A stretch of 24,944 bases of DNA from Eggerthellaceae bacterium UBA5808 (GTDB lineage: Bacteria > Actinomycetota > Coriobacteriia > Coriobacteriales > Eggerthellaceae): NCBI GenBank assembly GCA_002417975.1, contig DIDE01000010.1, positions 1-24,944 of the forward strand, written 5' to 3'. The notes beneath the pieces were generated by a model. It had not been told where the DNA came from. It searched no databases and saw nothing but the letters and a program-made list of their open reading frames with translations. Each line of letters starts with the position of its first letter. The first letter of the stretch is position 1. Shown here in pieces: positions 1 to 8,211 of the stretch. The position numbers and the translations under genes were made by a program.

Positions 1-517
1 GTGACGCCGACGGAAACAGGATCGCAAGCGGGGCATCGCAATCAAACGTGTCAAAGTCGGCACGTATATGTGCGCTATCAGCTTCATTCGCATCCGATAC
101 CGCTGTATCATCAGAAGCTGCGTCGTCCTGAGAAGAACGACGGCTCGGCACATCGATAGCATCTTCGGTGATATACGGCATACCATCAATGTGCCGTATG
201 CGGCACACTTCCCGCACGCGATCACGTTTTTCTTCATTCGTTAAACGTTTATTGAGCAGCACCAAAGTAAACGAACCATACGCTGCAGCATAGATAAGAT
301 AGACAGCTCGCGGACAATTCTCGACATCAACAGCAACGAATGATCCTCGCTCAACACCACGATCAAGTAGCTCCTGCGCAATAGCAGCACCGCGCTCGCG
401 CGCAGCACCATACGTTATAGGCTGAGCATCCCCGCGATAGCGACGATCCGTCGCGTCATAAAAGCATACGTCATCAGCAGGCGCATTCATCATCTGTTGT
501 AGAGCCGCTAGTTTCAC
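1..517 (-). CDS. menE: o-succinylbenzoate-CoA ligase (MenE), N-terminal part, cut by the window edge
   Basis: This is the start of an adenylate-forming enzyme; 172 codons are present before the left edge. I read it from the complement because it has no stop in the window. The GTG at 517 follows AAAGGA with 5 nt of spacing, a better signal than the ATG pair eight codons later. The visible part has the usual N-terminal pattern of AMP-binding enzymes (a YGAARERGAAIA stretch, then GVERGSFVAVDVENCPRAV, then a Y-I-Y-A-A-A-Y-G helix), and it is reaching the phosphate-binding loop (LAILFPSAS) at the edge. An acidic insert of about 35 residues (SRRSSQDDAASDDTAVSDA and following) precedes that loop. 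MenE ligates CoA to o-succinylbenzoate. It is called MenE rather than a generic acyl-CoA ligase because it sits 64 nt behind menB in a men operon. Confidence 0.8.
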   Translation of the reverse strand, partial: MKLAALQQMMNAPADDVCFYDATDRRYRGDAQPITYGAARERGAAIAQELLDRGVERGSFVAVDVENCPRAVYLIYAAAYGSFTLVLLNKRLTNEEKRDRVREVCRIRHIDGMPYITEDAIDVPSRRSSQDDAASDDTAVSDANEADSAHIRADFDTFDCDAPLAILFPSAS

Positions 518-581
518 ACTCGTCCTTTATTCATACAGAGAAAACGATTTATAGAACAGCATTTTGTACGGCAACATTTTC

Positions 582-1421
582 CTATGGGAACGTTGGGAAT
601 TTATCGAAGTCAGGCTTACGCTTTTCCTTAAACGCGTCGCGGCCTTCCTTTGCCTCGTCAGTTGTGTAATACAGCAGCGTCGCATCCCCTGCAAACTGTT
701 GCAATCCCGCCAAGCCATCGGTGGATGCATTAAAGCCAGCCTTCATAAAGCGCAAAGCGGTTGGCGACCATTGCATCATTTCTTTAGCCCAGTTTACGCA
801 CTCTTCTTCTAGGTCCTCAAACGGCACAACCTTGTTGACCATGCCCATGTCCATAGCTTCTTGTGCGCTGTATTGACGGCAAAGATACCAAATCTCACGA
901 GCCTTTTTTTGCCCGACAATAGCCGCGAGATATCCCGCACCATAGCCACCATCAAAGCTGCCAACCTTTGGTCCAGTCTGGCCAAACTTTGCTGTCTCGG
1001 CTGCAATAGATAAGTCACAAACAAGGTGAAGAATATGGCCGCCACCAATTGCATATCCATTGACCATCGCGATGACTGGTTTAGGGATGATACGAATCAG
1101 ATGTTGCAAGTCCAACACGTTGAGCCGCGGAATATTGTCCTCGCCGACATAACCGCCATTGCCGCGGATTTTCTGATCGCCGCCGCTACAAAACGCCTCA
1201 TCTTCGTGGCGCCCTCCATGATTTGCTCCCGTAAGAATAACCACTTTAATCGAGCTATCATCACGAGCAGCAGAAAACGCATCAAGCATCTCTTTAACCG
1301 TGAGCGGTGTAAAAGCGTTGCGCCGCGCAGGACGATTCATCGTAATCTTGGCAATACCGTCCATCGTCTCATAGATGATTTCACGATACTCTTTACCAGG
1401 TTTCCAATCGTATTGAGCCAT
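582..1421 (-). CDS. menB: 1,4-dihydroxy-2-naphthoyl-CoA synthase (MenB)
   Basis: A 279-residue crotonase-fold enzyme that closes the second ring of the naphthoquinone head group from o-succinylbenzoyl-CoA. Oxyanion-hole segments are visible as CSGGDQ (about 78-83) and GYAIGGGH (about 122-129). The segment GQTGPKVGSFDGG (147-159) contains Gln148 and Gly150, and REIWYLCRQ contains Trp178. In E. coli MenB the matching residues bind bicarbonate, so this looks like the bicarbonate-dependent type I enzyme; Asp157 matches the catalytic Asp. An in-frame GTG lies two codons upstream (1427), but AAGGAG is only 2 nt from it and 8 nt from the ATG at 1421, so I chose the ATG. The gene is separated from menH by about 195 nt, enough for its own promoter, though I found no convincing -35/-10 pair there. 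Confidence 0.97.
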   Translation of the reverse strand: MAQYDWKPGKEYREIIYETMDGIAKITMNRPARRNAFTPLTVKEMLDAFSAARDDSSIKVVILTGANHGGRHEDEAFCSGGDQKIRGNGGYVGEDNIPRLNVLDLQHLIRIIPKPVIAMVNGYAIGGGHILHLVCDLSIAAETAKFGQTGPKVGSFDGGYGAGYLAAIVGQKKAREIWYLCRQYSAQEAMDMGMVNKVVPFEDLEEECVNWAKEMMQWSPTALRFMKAGFNASTDGLAGLQQFAGDATLLYYTTDEAKEGRDAFKEKRKPDFDKFPTFP

Positions 1422-1616
1422 AGTCACCTCTCCTTATTCGTCTCAAATATACTCTATCAAACATCACGTTCGTACACAGCATTGTTTATAGCCAGACAAC
1501 TTAGTACATAAAATTTCACATGGCTTTCAATGCACCGCATTTGTATACATTCAAACAGTCGAATATACGCGTATGCCTAACGTGCATACTTAAATCCTTA
1601 CACCTATATGACAGAC

Positions 1617-2525
1617 TTACACATTAGATGCCAACCATCGCCCAACAATACGGACGAATTTATCGGGATGCTCTAAATGAATGTTATGCCCAGCATCAAC
1701 CAGCATAACGGCGACATGATCTACTGTGCACTCGCCATCTTGAACAGGTATCTCCAATGAATGAGCAAGTACACGCGCGACCTCGCTATACGTGCGATCA
1801 CGTGACCCTGCAAGATACAATAACGACCTACCCGACGCAACAAACGTACAAAGATCATCAAGTATGTCACACTGATCAGACATCGTATGCTGACCCGCAT
1901 CAGTCACGAGCGCTCGCACATCCGGCGCCGACCAGCGACATCGCTCCTGCCGCTGCGTTAAACGTATTGCATCCGCAAGGGATGATTGCGTAGCAAATAC
2001 CGGACGCACCTGCCACCAATCAACGAATTCATCAAACGTGTCATCGCCCTGTATCACACGATCAAGACGCCGCACTGTTTCTGTGTCCTTCGCCAATGCA
2101 ACCGATCGAGCATTCTTTGATGCCATACCAAGACCGGCACTTTCCAGCACAAGTGCGTCGATATCGTTAGGAAACGCATGTAACCATGCAAGTGCAATAC
2201 GCCCGCCCATGGAATATCCCACAAGAGATATTCCCTCGTTAGACTTTAATTCGCGTCCAACCTGCGCTAATAGCGTAGTAATACGTGAACGAAGATCCGC
2301 TGCAAGTGCCTCAAGAGACGAAGCACTGTGCGCCAACACGACAACCGACGGCGCAATCACAAACCGCCCCGTTGCAGCTATATCAGAGCCAGCAGTATCC
2401 CATGCAGTTGCATCTTGCATGAACCCATGCAAGAGCACCACTATCGGATTATGAGGGTTTCCCCACGTCCGATACGAAATTCGCGTGGTAGATGTGCTCC
2501 TCATTTCGTTGTGCTTGCGTAGCAC
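1617..2525 (-). CDS. menH: MenH-like alpha/beta hydrolase (SHCHC synthase)
   Basis: 302 residues with an alpha/beta-hydrolase layout. The oxyanion region is LLHGFMQDATAW (31-42), the nucleophile elbow is LVGYSMGGR with Ser105, the probable acid is Asp243 in AGSRDRTY, and the base is His280 in DAGHNIHLEHP. MenH removes pyruvate from SEPHCHC to give SHCHC, directly after MenD. The segment that usually reads P-D-x-x-G-H-G-x-S is APSVVVLAHSASS here, so the GHG is replaced by AHS with about two extra residues; activity may differ. The GTG at 2525 lies 9 nt after the menD stop with no strong Shine-Dalgarno, which suggests coupling to menD; an ATG at 2504 is the alternative. The position between menD and menB strongly supports the call. 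Confidence 0.88.
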   Translation of the reverse strand: MLRKHNEMRSTSTTRISYRTWGNPHNPIVVLLHGFMQDATAWDTAGSDIAATGRFVIAPSVVVLAHSASSLEALAADLRSRITTLLAQVGRELKSNEGISLVGYSMGGRIALAWLHAFPNDIDALVLESAGLGMASKNARSVALAKDTETVRRLDRVIQGDDTFDEFVDWWQVRPVFATQSSLADAIRLTQRQERCRWSAPDVRALVTDAGQHTMSDQCDILDDLCTFVASGRSLLYLAGSRDRTYSEVARVLAHSLEIPVQDGECTVDHVAVMLVDAGHNIHLEHPDKFVRIVGRWLASNV

Positions 2526-2534
2526 GGCAAGCGC

Positions 2535-5237
2535 CTACCAGTAAGGCTCGTAACGTTTTGCAATACCAGCAAGAGGCACAGTAACGTCAATAAGGCTAAT
2601 ACCCGGAGTCCCTAATAGTCCGCGATACGTACGCATGAATTCTTGCACCGTATTAACAGGACGATATTCAACATCAAACGCCTGAGCAAGGCGGCGGAAA
2701 TCTACTTTTTGCGGCGTAAGGAACAAGCACTCAAAGTAATCCTCTTCGGATCGCTGCGGAAGCATATCAAAAATACCGCCACCACCATTATCAAGCAGTA
2801 TCACAATTACCGAAGGCATCGCGCGCGTACCGCGCACAGCCCTACGTTGGAATTCGCCCTGTAAGGCAAACGCATTCGCATCATGTAATAGCGCAAGATC
2901 GCCAATGAGCAGCGTCGATTGATCAAACATCTGTGCCGCACCCAACGCGCTCGAAAGCGTTCCATCAATACCATTCAGCCCGCGATTACACAACACTGTA
3001 AGCGGCTTGTCCGCGCGACAATAAAACGTATCGAGCGCTCGAATGCTCATGCTACTCGCCGAGTAAAGCAGTGATTGCGATGGGATAACATCGAACAGCG
3101 CGTGGACGTACGCTCCCTCAAAATCATTCATACCTGGAGCATATTGCACCGCCTGGATACGCTCGCGTGTTTCATCATTGCGATCAACCCATGCCTGAGC
3201 ACATGACGAACTCGCCATTCCTGATCCGCCACCGTCGCAGAGTGCATGTGCAAATACCGACGCCGTCGTCCGGACGAACAAGTCCGTTGTTGCATGATAG
3301 TCACGCGTATCGCGCGCATCGACCACAATCTGTAACGGATCGCTGCATTCGATTGTTTCGCAGCAACGCTTAGAAACAGGCCAGCGACCAAAACGAATGA
3401 CGATATCGATGCACGGAGGCTCTTCCTCTTTAAGAAACGAATCGTAATTATCAATAATCAAAGGATCATCAAACTGGCGCAGGCCTGACAAAGGATCGGC
3501 AAGCAACGGAATACTACGGCGATGAGCAAATGCGATTAGAGCCTGAGCATCCAAATTGCTTGAGCAGGTTCCTTCTCCGCATACCGCAATAACACGATGG
3601 CCTTTAATCAGATTCAGAATTCCATGTGCATCGCACGGCATAAGTCCTTGACCAGGTATAACGGTTGCTGGAAGCTGACTATCAATATCTGCAATTCCCT
3701 TTGCTGGTTTAAGTGGTGCTTCAAACGGGAAATTAATATGGACTGGTCCGGCATCGCAACTTACGCCACCCGGCACCGATCCATGAGCGGATATACAAGC
3801 CTCGAGCGCAGTTTGGCGCACAAAGTTTAACGTATCGTCATCATTCGCAGGCAAGGGCATCTGGACAAAGCGACGCACATGATCAGTAAAAATCTTCATC
3901 TGATCGCACGTCTGTGGCGCACCAAGTTGCTGCAACCGTGGTGGACGATCGCCTGATAAAAAGATCAACGGAACGCGGCTGCTTTCGGACTCAAGCACAG
4001 CTGGCATCCAATTAGCAACGGCAGTTCCACTCGTACAGATAACGACAACCGGGGCATGCGTCGCCTTAGCTAGACCAAGGGCAAAAAAAGCAGCACCGCG
4101 TTCGTCGACATCAACATACACATCGTGAAAACGCTCGAACGCTTTCATCGCAAGCGCTGTTGAGCGCGAGCCAGGACTTACAACAACATTCGTAACGCCA
4201 CAATGTTCAAGTTCAGCAAAGAAGACATCAAGAAATTCCGCCGTAACCGATGGATCTGCCTGGGCATGCGTACGCTCGGGACGCGACGCGCTATCGATAT
4301 CGCGCGGTTCATGAAACTCATGAGCAGCATGTGCCTCATGTGCATCATCGGTATGATGCGTAGTTTCATGAGTAGCGCCATCATCATATGCAGCACGATC
4401 ACTTGATGGATGAGATACGGTAGACGCATCATGATTTTGAGCAGGCTCACGTTCAGCCTGTGCTTGCTGATTATTCGTTGCATCCGCGGCCGATTGATCC
4501 GCACGATCCGCAGACGAGCGCATCGAATTATCTGCATGTGCCGTTTCTGAATTAGACGGAACAGACGCACGATCATGATCGGGGACCTCGCCCATCATTC
4601 GTCCATGGTCAAGAGACTCATTTCCTACAAGTGCACGTGGTGCAGAGCTTTGCGTGCGAGACTGCTCAGATTTTGCCGTGGATACAGCTTCAGCAACCTG
4701 TTTATCAGGCGCAGATGCCACCTTAGCTTTATCCGCTCCATCATTGTTTAAAGCTGATGAAGAGGACGCATCAGCTTGTTGCTCTGTCTCACGCTTAAAA
4801 CCAACGGGAGATGTTCTAAATGAATGAGCCTGCGATGAAGGAACCGGCGTTGCTGTCGGAAGTTTTTTACCATCAGAATCTGATCCGTACGTTTTAAGTG
4901 CGCGATCTTTTGCATCTTCGTTATGCTTATTAGCCACTGGCGTCGGTATACTCGTCCGCTCGGATTGTGCCTCACGTTTGGGATCAGGTATAGCTACACG
5001 TTCCGGAACTGGCACAGGCGCCTGTTCCGATCGCGCATCGTGCGCATCCGATCGTTTATTATCGCTTGCTACCTCAGATTGTTGGCTCTGATTTCCGCCA
5101 CCAACCGTCACATGTTCCATTCCGTCCGACGAAGACGCACCTGGCGCATCTGATTTCTTTTCGACCGATGGGTGAGAAATATCCGGAACACCTCGTGGAA
5201 TACGAAATGCGATCGGCTCCGTTTGATTCTTACTCAT
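2535..5237 (-). CDS. menD: MenD (SEPHCHC synthase) with a ~327-residue disordered N-terminal extension
   Basis: ThDP-dependent enzyme that adds 2-oxoglutarate to isochorismate. The catalytic body starts near residue 328 and is about 573 residues, close to the family norm of roughly 550-580. Key pieces: VVSPGSRSTA (352-361, substrate site), Glu379 in DVDERGAAF (cofactor-activating Glu), RGLNGIDGTLSSALG (752-766), GDLALLHDANAF (780-791) and LLDNGGGGIF (814-823) for ThDP/metal binding. The first ~327 residues are rich in Ser, Ala, Asp, Glu, Gln and Pro, with a PVPVPE patch and seven His within about 20 residues (near 290-308); I see no fold there. The ATG at 5237 follows GGAGGGG by about 6 nt and overlaps the menF stop by 8 nt (ATGAGTAA). 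A longer frame to 5324 has no such support. Initiation further inside, at an internal Met, cannot be excluded. Confidence 0.95.
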   Translation of the reverse strand: MSKNQTEPIAFRIPRGVPDISHPSVEKKSDAPGASSSDGMEHVTVGGGNQSQQSEVASDNKRSDAHDARSEQAPVPVPERVAIPDPKREAQSERTSIPTPVANKHNEDAKDRALKTYGSDSDGKKLPTATPVPSSQAHSFRTSPVGFKRETEQQADASSSSALNNDGADKAKVASAPDKQVAEAVSTAKSEQSRTQSSAPRALVGNESLDHGRMMGEVPDHDRASVPSNSETAHADNSMRSSADRADQSAADATNNQQAQAEREPAQNHDASTVSHPSSDRAAYDDGATHETTHHTDDAHEAHAAHEFHEPRDIDSASRPERTHAQADPSVTAEFLDVFFAELEHCGVTNVVVSPGSRSTALAMKAFERFHDVYVDVDERGAAFFALGLAKATHAPVVVICTSGTAVANWMPAVLESESSRVPLIFLSGDRPPRLQQLGAPQTCDQMKIFTDHVRRFVQMPLPANDDDTLNFVRQTALEACISAHGSVPGGVSCDAGPVHINFPFEAPLKPAKGIADIDSQLPATVIPGQGLMPCDAHGILNLIKGHRVIAVCGEGTCSSNLDAQALIAFAHRRSIPLLADPLSGLRQFDDPLIIDNYDSFLKEEEPPCIDIVIRFGRWPVSKRCCETIECSDPLQIVVDARDTRDYHATTDLFVRTTASVFAHALCDGGGSGMASSSCAQAWVDRNDETRERIQAVQYAPGMNDFEGAYVHALFDVIPSQSLLYSASSMSIRALDTFYCRADKPLTVLCNRGLNGIDGTLSSALGAAQMFDQSTLLIGDLALLHDANAFALQGEFQRRAVRGTRAMPSVIVILLDNGGGGIFDMLPQRSEEDYFECLFLTPQKVDFRRLAQAFDVEYRPVNTVQEFMRTYRGLLGTPGISLIDVTVPLAGIAKRYEPYW
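4257..5237 (-). other. Low-complexity N-terminal extension of MenD
   Basis: Codons 1-327 of menD. The frame stays open and continuous with the enzyme, so this is not a separate gene. Composition is polar and charged with very few aromatic or branched residues, typical of an intrinsically disordered segment. It is Pro-rich around residues 73-101, Ser/Gln/Ala-rich in the middle and His/Asp/Glu-rich just before the enzyme. I recognise no motif, transmembrane segment or signal peptide. Confidence 0.8.
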
Positions 5238-6489
5238 AGAGATCCCCTCCATCAAATGCAGACAAGATCGTCTTGAGCTTGAGATCGATCTCGGCGTACT
5301 CTTGTGCAGCATTGCTCCCCGCAACTATACCGCATCCAGCATACACCCAACCTTCGGAGCCATCGAACACTCCGCTTCGAATAGCGACACTCATTTCGCC
5401 ATCGCCACATGCGTTTACCACGCCAACCGCACCACCAAAAAATCCGCGGTTAAACGGTTCAATCGAGCGAATAGACATTAGCGCCTCGCCAACAGGTGCT
5501 CCAGCAAGTGCCGGCGTTGGATGAAGCTGCGCTGCGAGTTGTTCAAGTGTACGACCATCCATAATACGTGCATGAACAGGCGTGCAAAGATGTTGTACAT
5601 GCTTTAGCCGTTTAATATGAGGAACATCATCGATGTGCACGTCGTAACAGGTGCGATCAAATACTTGACGGATGAAGTCTACGACAAACGCATGCTCCCG
5701 ACGATTCTTGTCATCGTCAAGCAACGCTTGAGCATGTTCAGCACATTCTTTTTCATTCGCGCCAACATCGCATGTGCCAGCTAGGCACATGCTTTCCACG
5801 CGATCACCTTGTTTACGAACGAGAAGCTCGGGAGTACAACCGCAGAAGAACACATCGCCATAGCGATACAAAAATACGGTCCCCCGTGCACTGCCATCGA
5901 TTAAGTTGACTACAACCTCGCACGATGTAAAACGCTGCTGAGCATGGAACCGGCAGCGACGCGAAAGAACGATTTTACGCAAACGCTGCGATTCAATTGC
6001 TTTGAGTCCTTGTGCGACCTGTTGATTCCATGCGTCGGGGTCATCACGTGTAATCGTAAAAGGGATATGCGAACGCGTTCGCGCAGGAGCAGCAATCGCC
6101 GCATCCATAAACCGTGTAACGCGACCTTCGTACACCGGTCCCAAACTATTGACCTGCAAGAACATTCCATCGTTGTTTTCAAACAATACAACTTCGGGCA
6201 GCATATACGTTAAGTGCGGAAACGTAGCAAACAGCTCGTCGGTTGGTTGAGGATTTTCGGCATCAAATCGATTAAATGAGAAAAAAACAGGAGCCTGCAT
6301 CGCAGGGTCCTTAGGGATCACATCGATGTCATCGAGAGAAGGTACCGCAACGCAGCGGCCCAGACCAAAATAACGGCACGGATTACTTTTATCGTAATAG
6401 ACAAATTGATCGGTAAAATCCTGCTGCAAGGAACAAAATGCATCGACAATATCAGTCGATAGGGGCTTCGTGTAGGTATAGATCTTCAT
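5230..6489 (-). CDS. menF: Isochorismate synthase (MenF)
   Basis: A 419-residue chorismate-utilising enzyme converting chorismate to isochorismate, the entry to menaquinone synthesis. The C-terminal half carries the family motifs: RKIVLSRRC with Lys172 (the expected general base), CGCTPELLVRK with Glu221, LAGTCDVG (236-243), DDDKNRREHAFVVD (258-271) with Glu265, QLHPTPALAG (321-330), SIEPFNRGFFGGAVG (342-356) and YAGCGIVAGSNAAQEYAEI (383-401). The family's usual SPE is TPE here and LAGTRPRG is LAGTCDVG, both tolerated changes. The stop is TAA at 5230-5232, within the start of menD (8-nt overlap), so translation is probably coupled. AAGGGG lies 11 nt before the ATG, slightly far. First gene of the operon. 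Salicylate or anthranilate synthases share the fold; the men context decides. Confidence 0.94.
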   Translation of the reverse strand: MKIYTYTKPLSTDIVDAFCSLQQDFTDQFVYYDKSNPCRYFGLGRCVAVPSLDDIDVIPKDPAMQAPVFFSFNRFDAENPQPTDELFATFPHLTYMLPEVVLFENNDGMFLQVNSLGPVYEGRVTRFMDAAIAAPARTRSHIPFTITRDDPDAWNQQVAQGLKAIESQRLRKIVLSRRCRFHAQQRFTSCEVVVNLIDGSARGTVFLYRYGDVFFCGCTPELLVRKQGDRVESMCLAGTCDVGANEKECAEHAQALLDDDKNRREHAFVVDFIRQVFDRTCYDVHIDDVPHIKRLKHVQHLCTPVHARIMDGRTLEQLAAQLHPTPALAGAPVGEALMSIRSIEPFNRGFFGGAVGVVNACGDGEMSVAIRSGVFDGSEGWVYAGCGIVAGSNAAQEYAEIDLKLKTILSAFDGGDLYE

Positions 6490-6552
6490 GGATGATCAAA
6501 CCCCTTACCTTGGACGTTACGCGTTTTGATGCTCAATTATCTTTCCTTAGAT

Positions 6553-6578
6553 ATTCTAGCATCAAAAATGCAGGTCAA
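6553..6578 (-). promoter_or_regulatory. Probable menF operon promoter (extended -10)
   Basis: On the minus strand, TAGAAT (6558-6553) is preceded by TGC, giving the extended -10 form TGCTAGAAT. A TTGACC lies 14 nt upstream (6578-6573), too close for a normal -35, so recognition would rest on the extended -10. It would give a leader of about 55-60 nt before menF. Confidence 0.5.
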
Positions 6579-6626
6579 ATTCTGTTTTCGGAATAAAGAC
6601 CCGCGCAAAACCGCAACATATTATGA

Positions 6627-6647
6627 AAAGAGCCGAAACATCTCTTT
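6627..6647. other. Weak hairpin between the LCP gene and menF
   Basis: AAAGAG and CTCTTT form a 6-bp stem with a 9-nt loop. It lies between the LCP stop (6758) and the menF promoter and could act as a weak terminator, but no T-run of useful length follows on the minus strand. Otherwise 6490-6757 holds only the menF promoter. Confidence 0.2.
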
Positions 6648-6757
6648 ATATTGATGGTGAATGCAGCCAGAATACAGGTTCCAAGATATACCGTTCGTGA
6701 ATCATATACGCCATAATGCATCAGCATTGGGTGCACTTCACCTATATCAACACGTAA

Positions 6758-8041
6758 TTAGTCTGGAACAAGCACAGGGGTAGCTTCTTGCCCTTGTTTC
6801 TCCGCCTCAGCAGAACTCGATACCGTGCTATCCGAAGTTACCGTTGATGGATCGCCGCCGTCATTGATAACATCCATCATTGTCTGCAACTTTGAGGTAT
6901 CGCACACGACATAGTCCACACCATCGAGTTGCGCCGTCTTCGAAGGCATCAGCGCAGAATACATAGTAACCGAAGGCTGTGAGCGAAATGACTGAGCATA
7001 ACTAACGATATCAGTCACATTCATATCCGTCTTAACGCACTTCGCAAGTTGCGTGACAACATTAGGTATATCAGTCGCAGGAAGCGTCATGATCTTATTG
7101 ACAATCGCTTCCAATAAAATACGTTGGTCAGTTGTACGTTGAAAATCGCCCGTCACATACGAACGCGAACGCGCAAAAATAAGCGCATGTTCGCCATCGA
7201 GTGTCTGAACACCCTGAGGAACAGATCCACCAGCATCAGCATCATCGATTGCCATAGGAACATCGACCGTCACACCGCCCAACGCGTCGACGAGTCCGGT
7301 CACTCCATCAAAGTTAATTTCCGCATAATGCGAAATATTCACTCCTAGTAAATTAGATGCCGCGCTGATCGCACCAGGTGCGCCGTTATATGCATAAGCA
7401 GCATTAAATTTCTGCACACCATAACCATCAAGGCGAATAGCAGTATCACGAGGTATAGAGATAAACGTTACTTCGGCAGTTTTTGGGTCAACGCGCGCAA
7501 CGATATTTACATCAGAACGTTCACCGTCGACGCCACTGCGACCATCCGATCCAATAAGCATGATATAAAACGGATCATCTGAAACAGTCGGCGTAAGTGC
7601 TTCTTGAATCGCTTGCTCTTCTTCGGGATCATCAAAACTTATTGTTTGATTAATCGAGTTGACGTAGTTAGCAAACGCAAATCCAGCACACACCGCAACA
7701 CATACGATGACTGCAAGGACTATAAGTACAATATTTCGTACACGATGGGGATGCTGCGCCGCATGGGTATAGCGCCCGTTTGATCGCGAATGCTGTGCAT
7801 ACGTTGAGATAGTTGAAGGTTGATACGCGCCTGCTGCGTTGGCAGTCCCACTATACGCATTATTGGTACGAGAAGTATTGCCATGCATTGTATCGGCATG
7901 AGCAGGTATATACGCAGGGCGAAAGCCTCCCGGCTGGGCTGCTCCCGCGAGTGGTTGCTGATATGGGTTTGCGGGAGACGAATCCTGATACGACTGATTA
8001 GGTCGCCGATTGTTCTTACCGCGCACTTTTTTTGCCGCCAT
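6758..8041 (-). CDS. LytR-CpsA-Psr (LCP) family cell-wall polymer ligase
   Basis: A 427-residue single-pass membrane protein. Residues 1-100 are a cytoplasmic tail rich in Asn, Gln, Pro, Ala, Ser and Tyr; 103-125 are a transmembrane segment (start NIVLIVLAVIVCVAVCAG); the LCP domain is outside. Motifs: MLIGSDGR (161-168), ERSDVNIVARVDP (174-186), ISIPRDTAIR (194-203), KFNAAYAYNGA (211-221), YAEINFDGVTGLVDALGGV (239-257) and FARSRSYVTGDFQRTTDQR (289-307). The Asp and Arg residues in these motifs hold Mg2+ and the polyprenyl diphosphate. LCP enzymes transfer wall teichoic acid, capsule or arabinogalactan-type polymers to peptidoglycan; which polymer is not visible here. A Ser/Glu-rich tail of about 40 residues ends the protein. 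GGAGGAG 8 nt before the ATG is a strong ribosome site. Confidence 0.94.
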   Translation of the reverse strand: MAAKKVRGKNNRRPNQSYQDSSPANPYQQPLAGAAQPGGFRPAYIPAHADTMHGNTSRTNNAYSGTANAAGAYQPSTISTYAQHSRSNGRYTHAAQHPHRVRNIVLIVLAVIVCVAVCAGFAFANYVNSINQTISFDDPEEEQAIQEALTPTVSDDPFYIMLIGSDGRSGVDGERSDVNIVARVDPKTAEVTFISIPRDTAIRLDGYGVQKFNAAYAYNGAPGAISAASNLLGVNISHYAEINFDGVTGLVDALGGVTVDVPMAIDDADAGGSVPQGVQTLDGEHALIFARSRSYVTGDFQRTTDQRILLEAIVNKIMTLPATDIPNVVTQLAKCVKTDMNVTDIVSYAQSFRSQPSVTMYSALMPSKTAQLDGVDYVVCDTSKLQTMMDVINDGGDPSTVTSDSTVSSSAEAEKQGQEATPVLVPD

Positions 8042-8071
8042 TCGTTGAGCTCCTCCGGATCGACGCGATTA

Positions 8072-8080
8072 ATTCTACCA
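8072..8080 (-). promoter_or_regulatory. Extended -10 promoter of the LCP gene
   Basis: On the minus strand the sequence reads TGGTAGAAT (8080-8072), an extended -10 element. It lies about 30 nt before the ATG at 8041, leaving a short leader that includes GGAGGAG. No clear -35 is present at 17 nt. Confidence 0.45.
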
Positions 8081-8211
8081 TCACTCATCCTGAGATGCTG
8101 AATATCAACATTTGTGACTAATTAGCACACACAATCACAAGGTTCTCTTCACAACTATTTAAGCTTAGCGCAACCTGCGGATATACCTTTTAGCACTTAT
8201 ACAAGCATTTT

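Noticed and set aside
4178..4576. 132-codon frame inside menD in another phase
   Set aside because: Met/Arg/His-rich shadow of the low-complexity menD extension.
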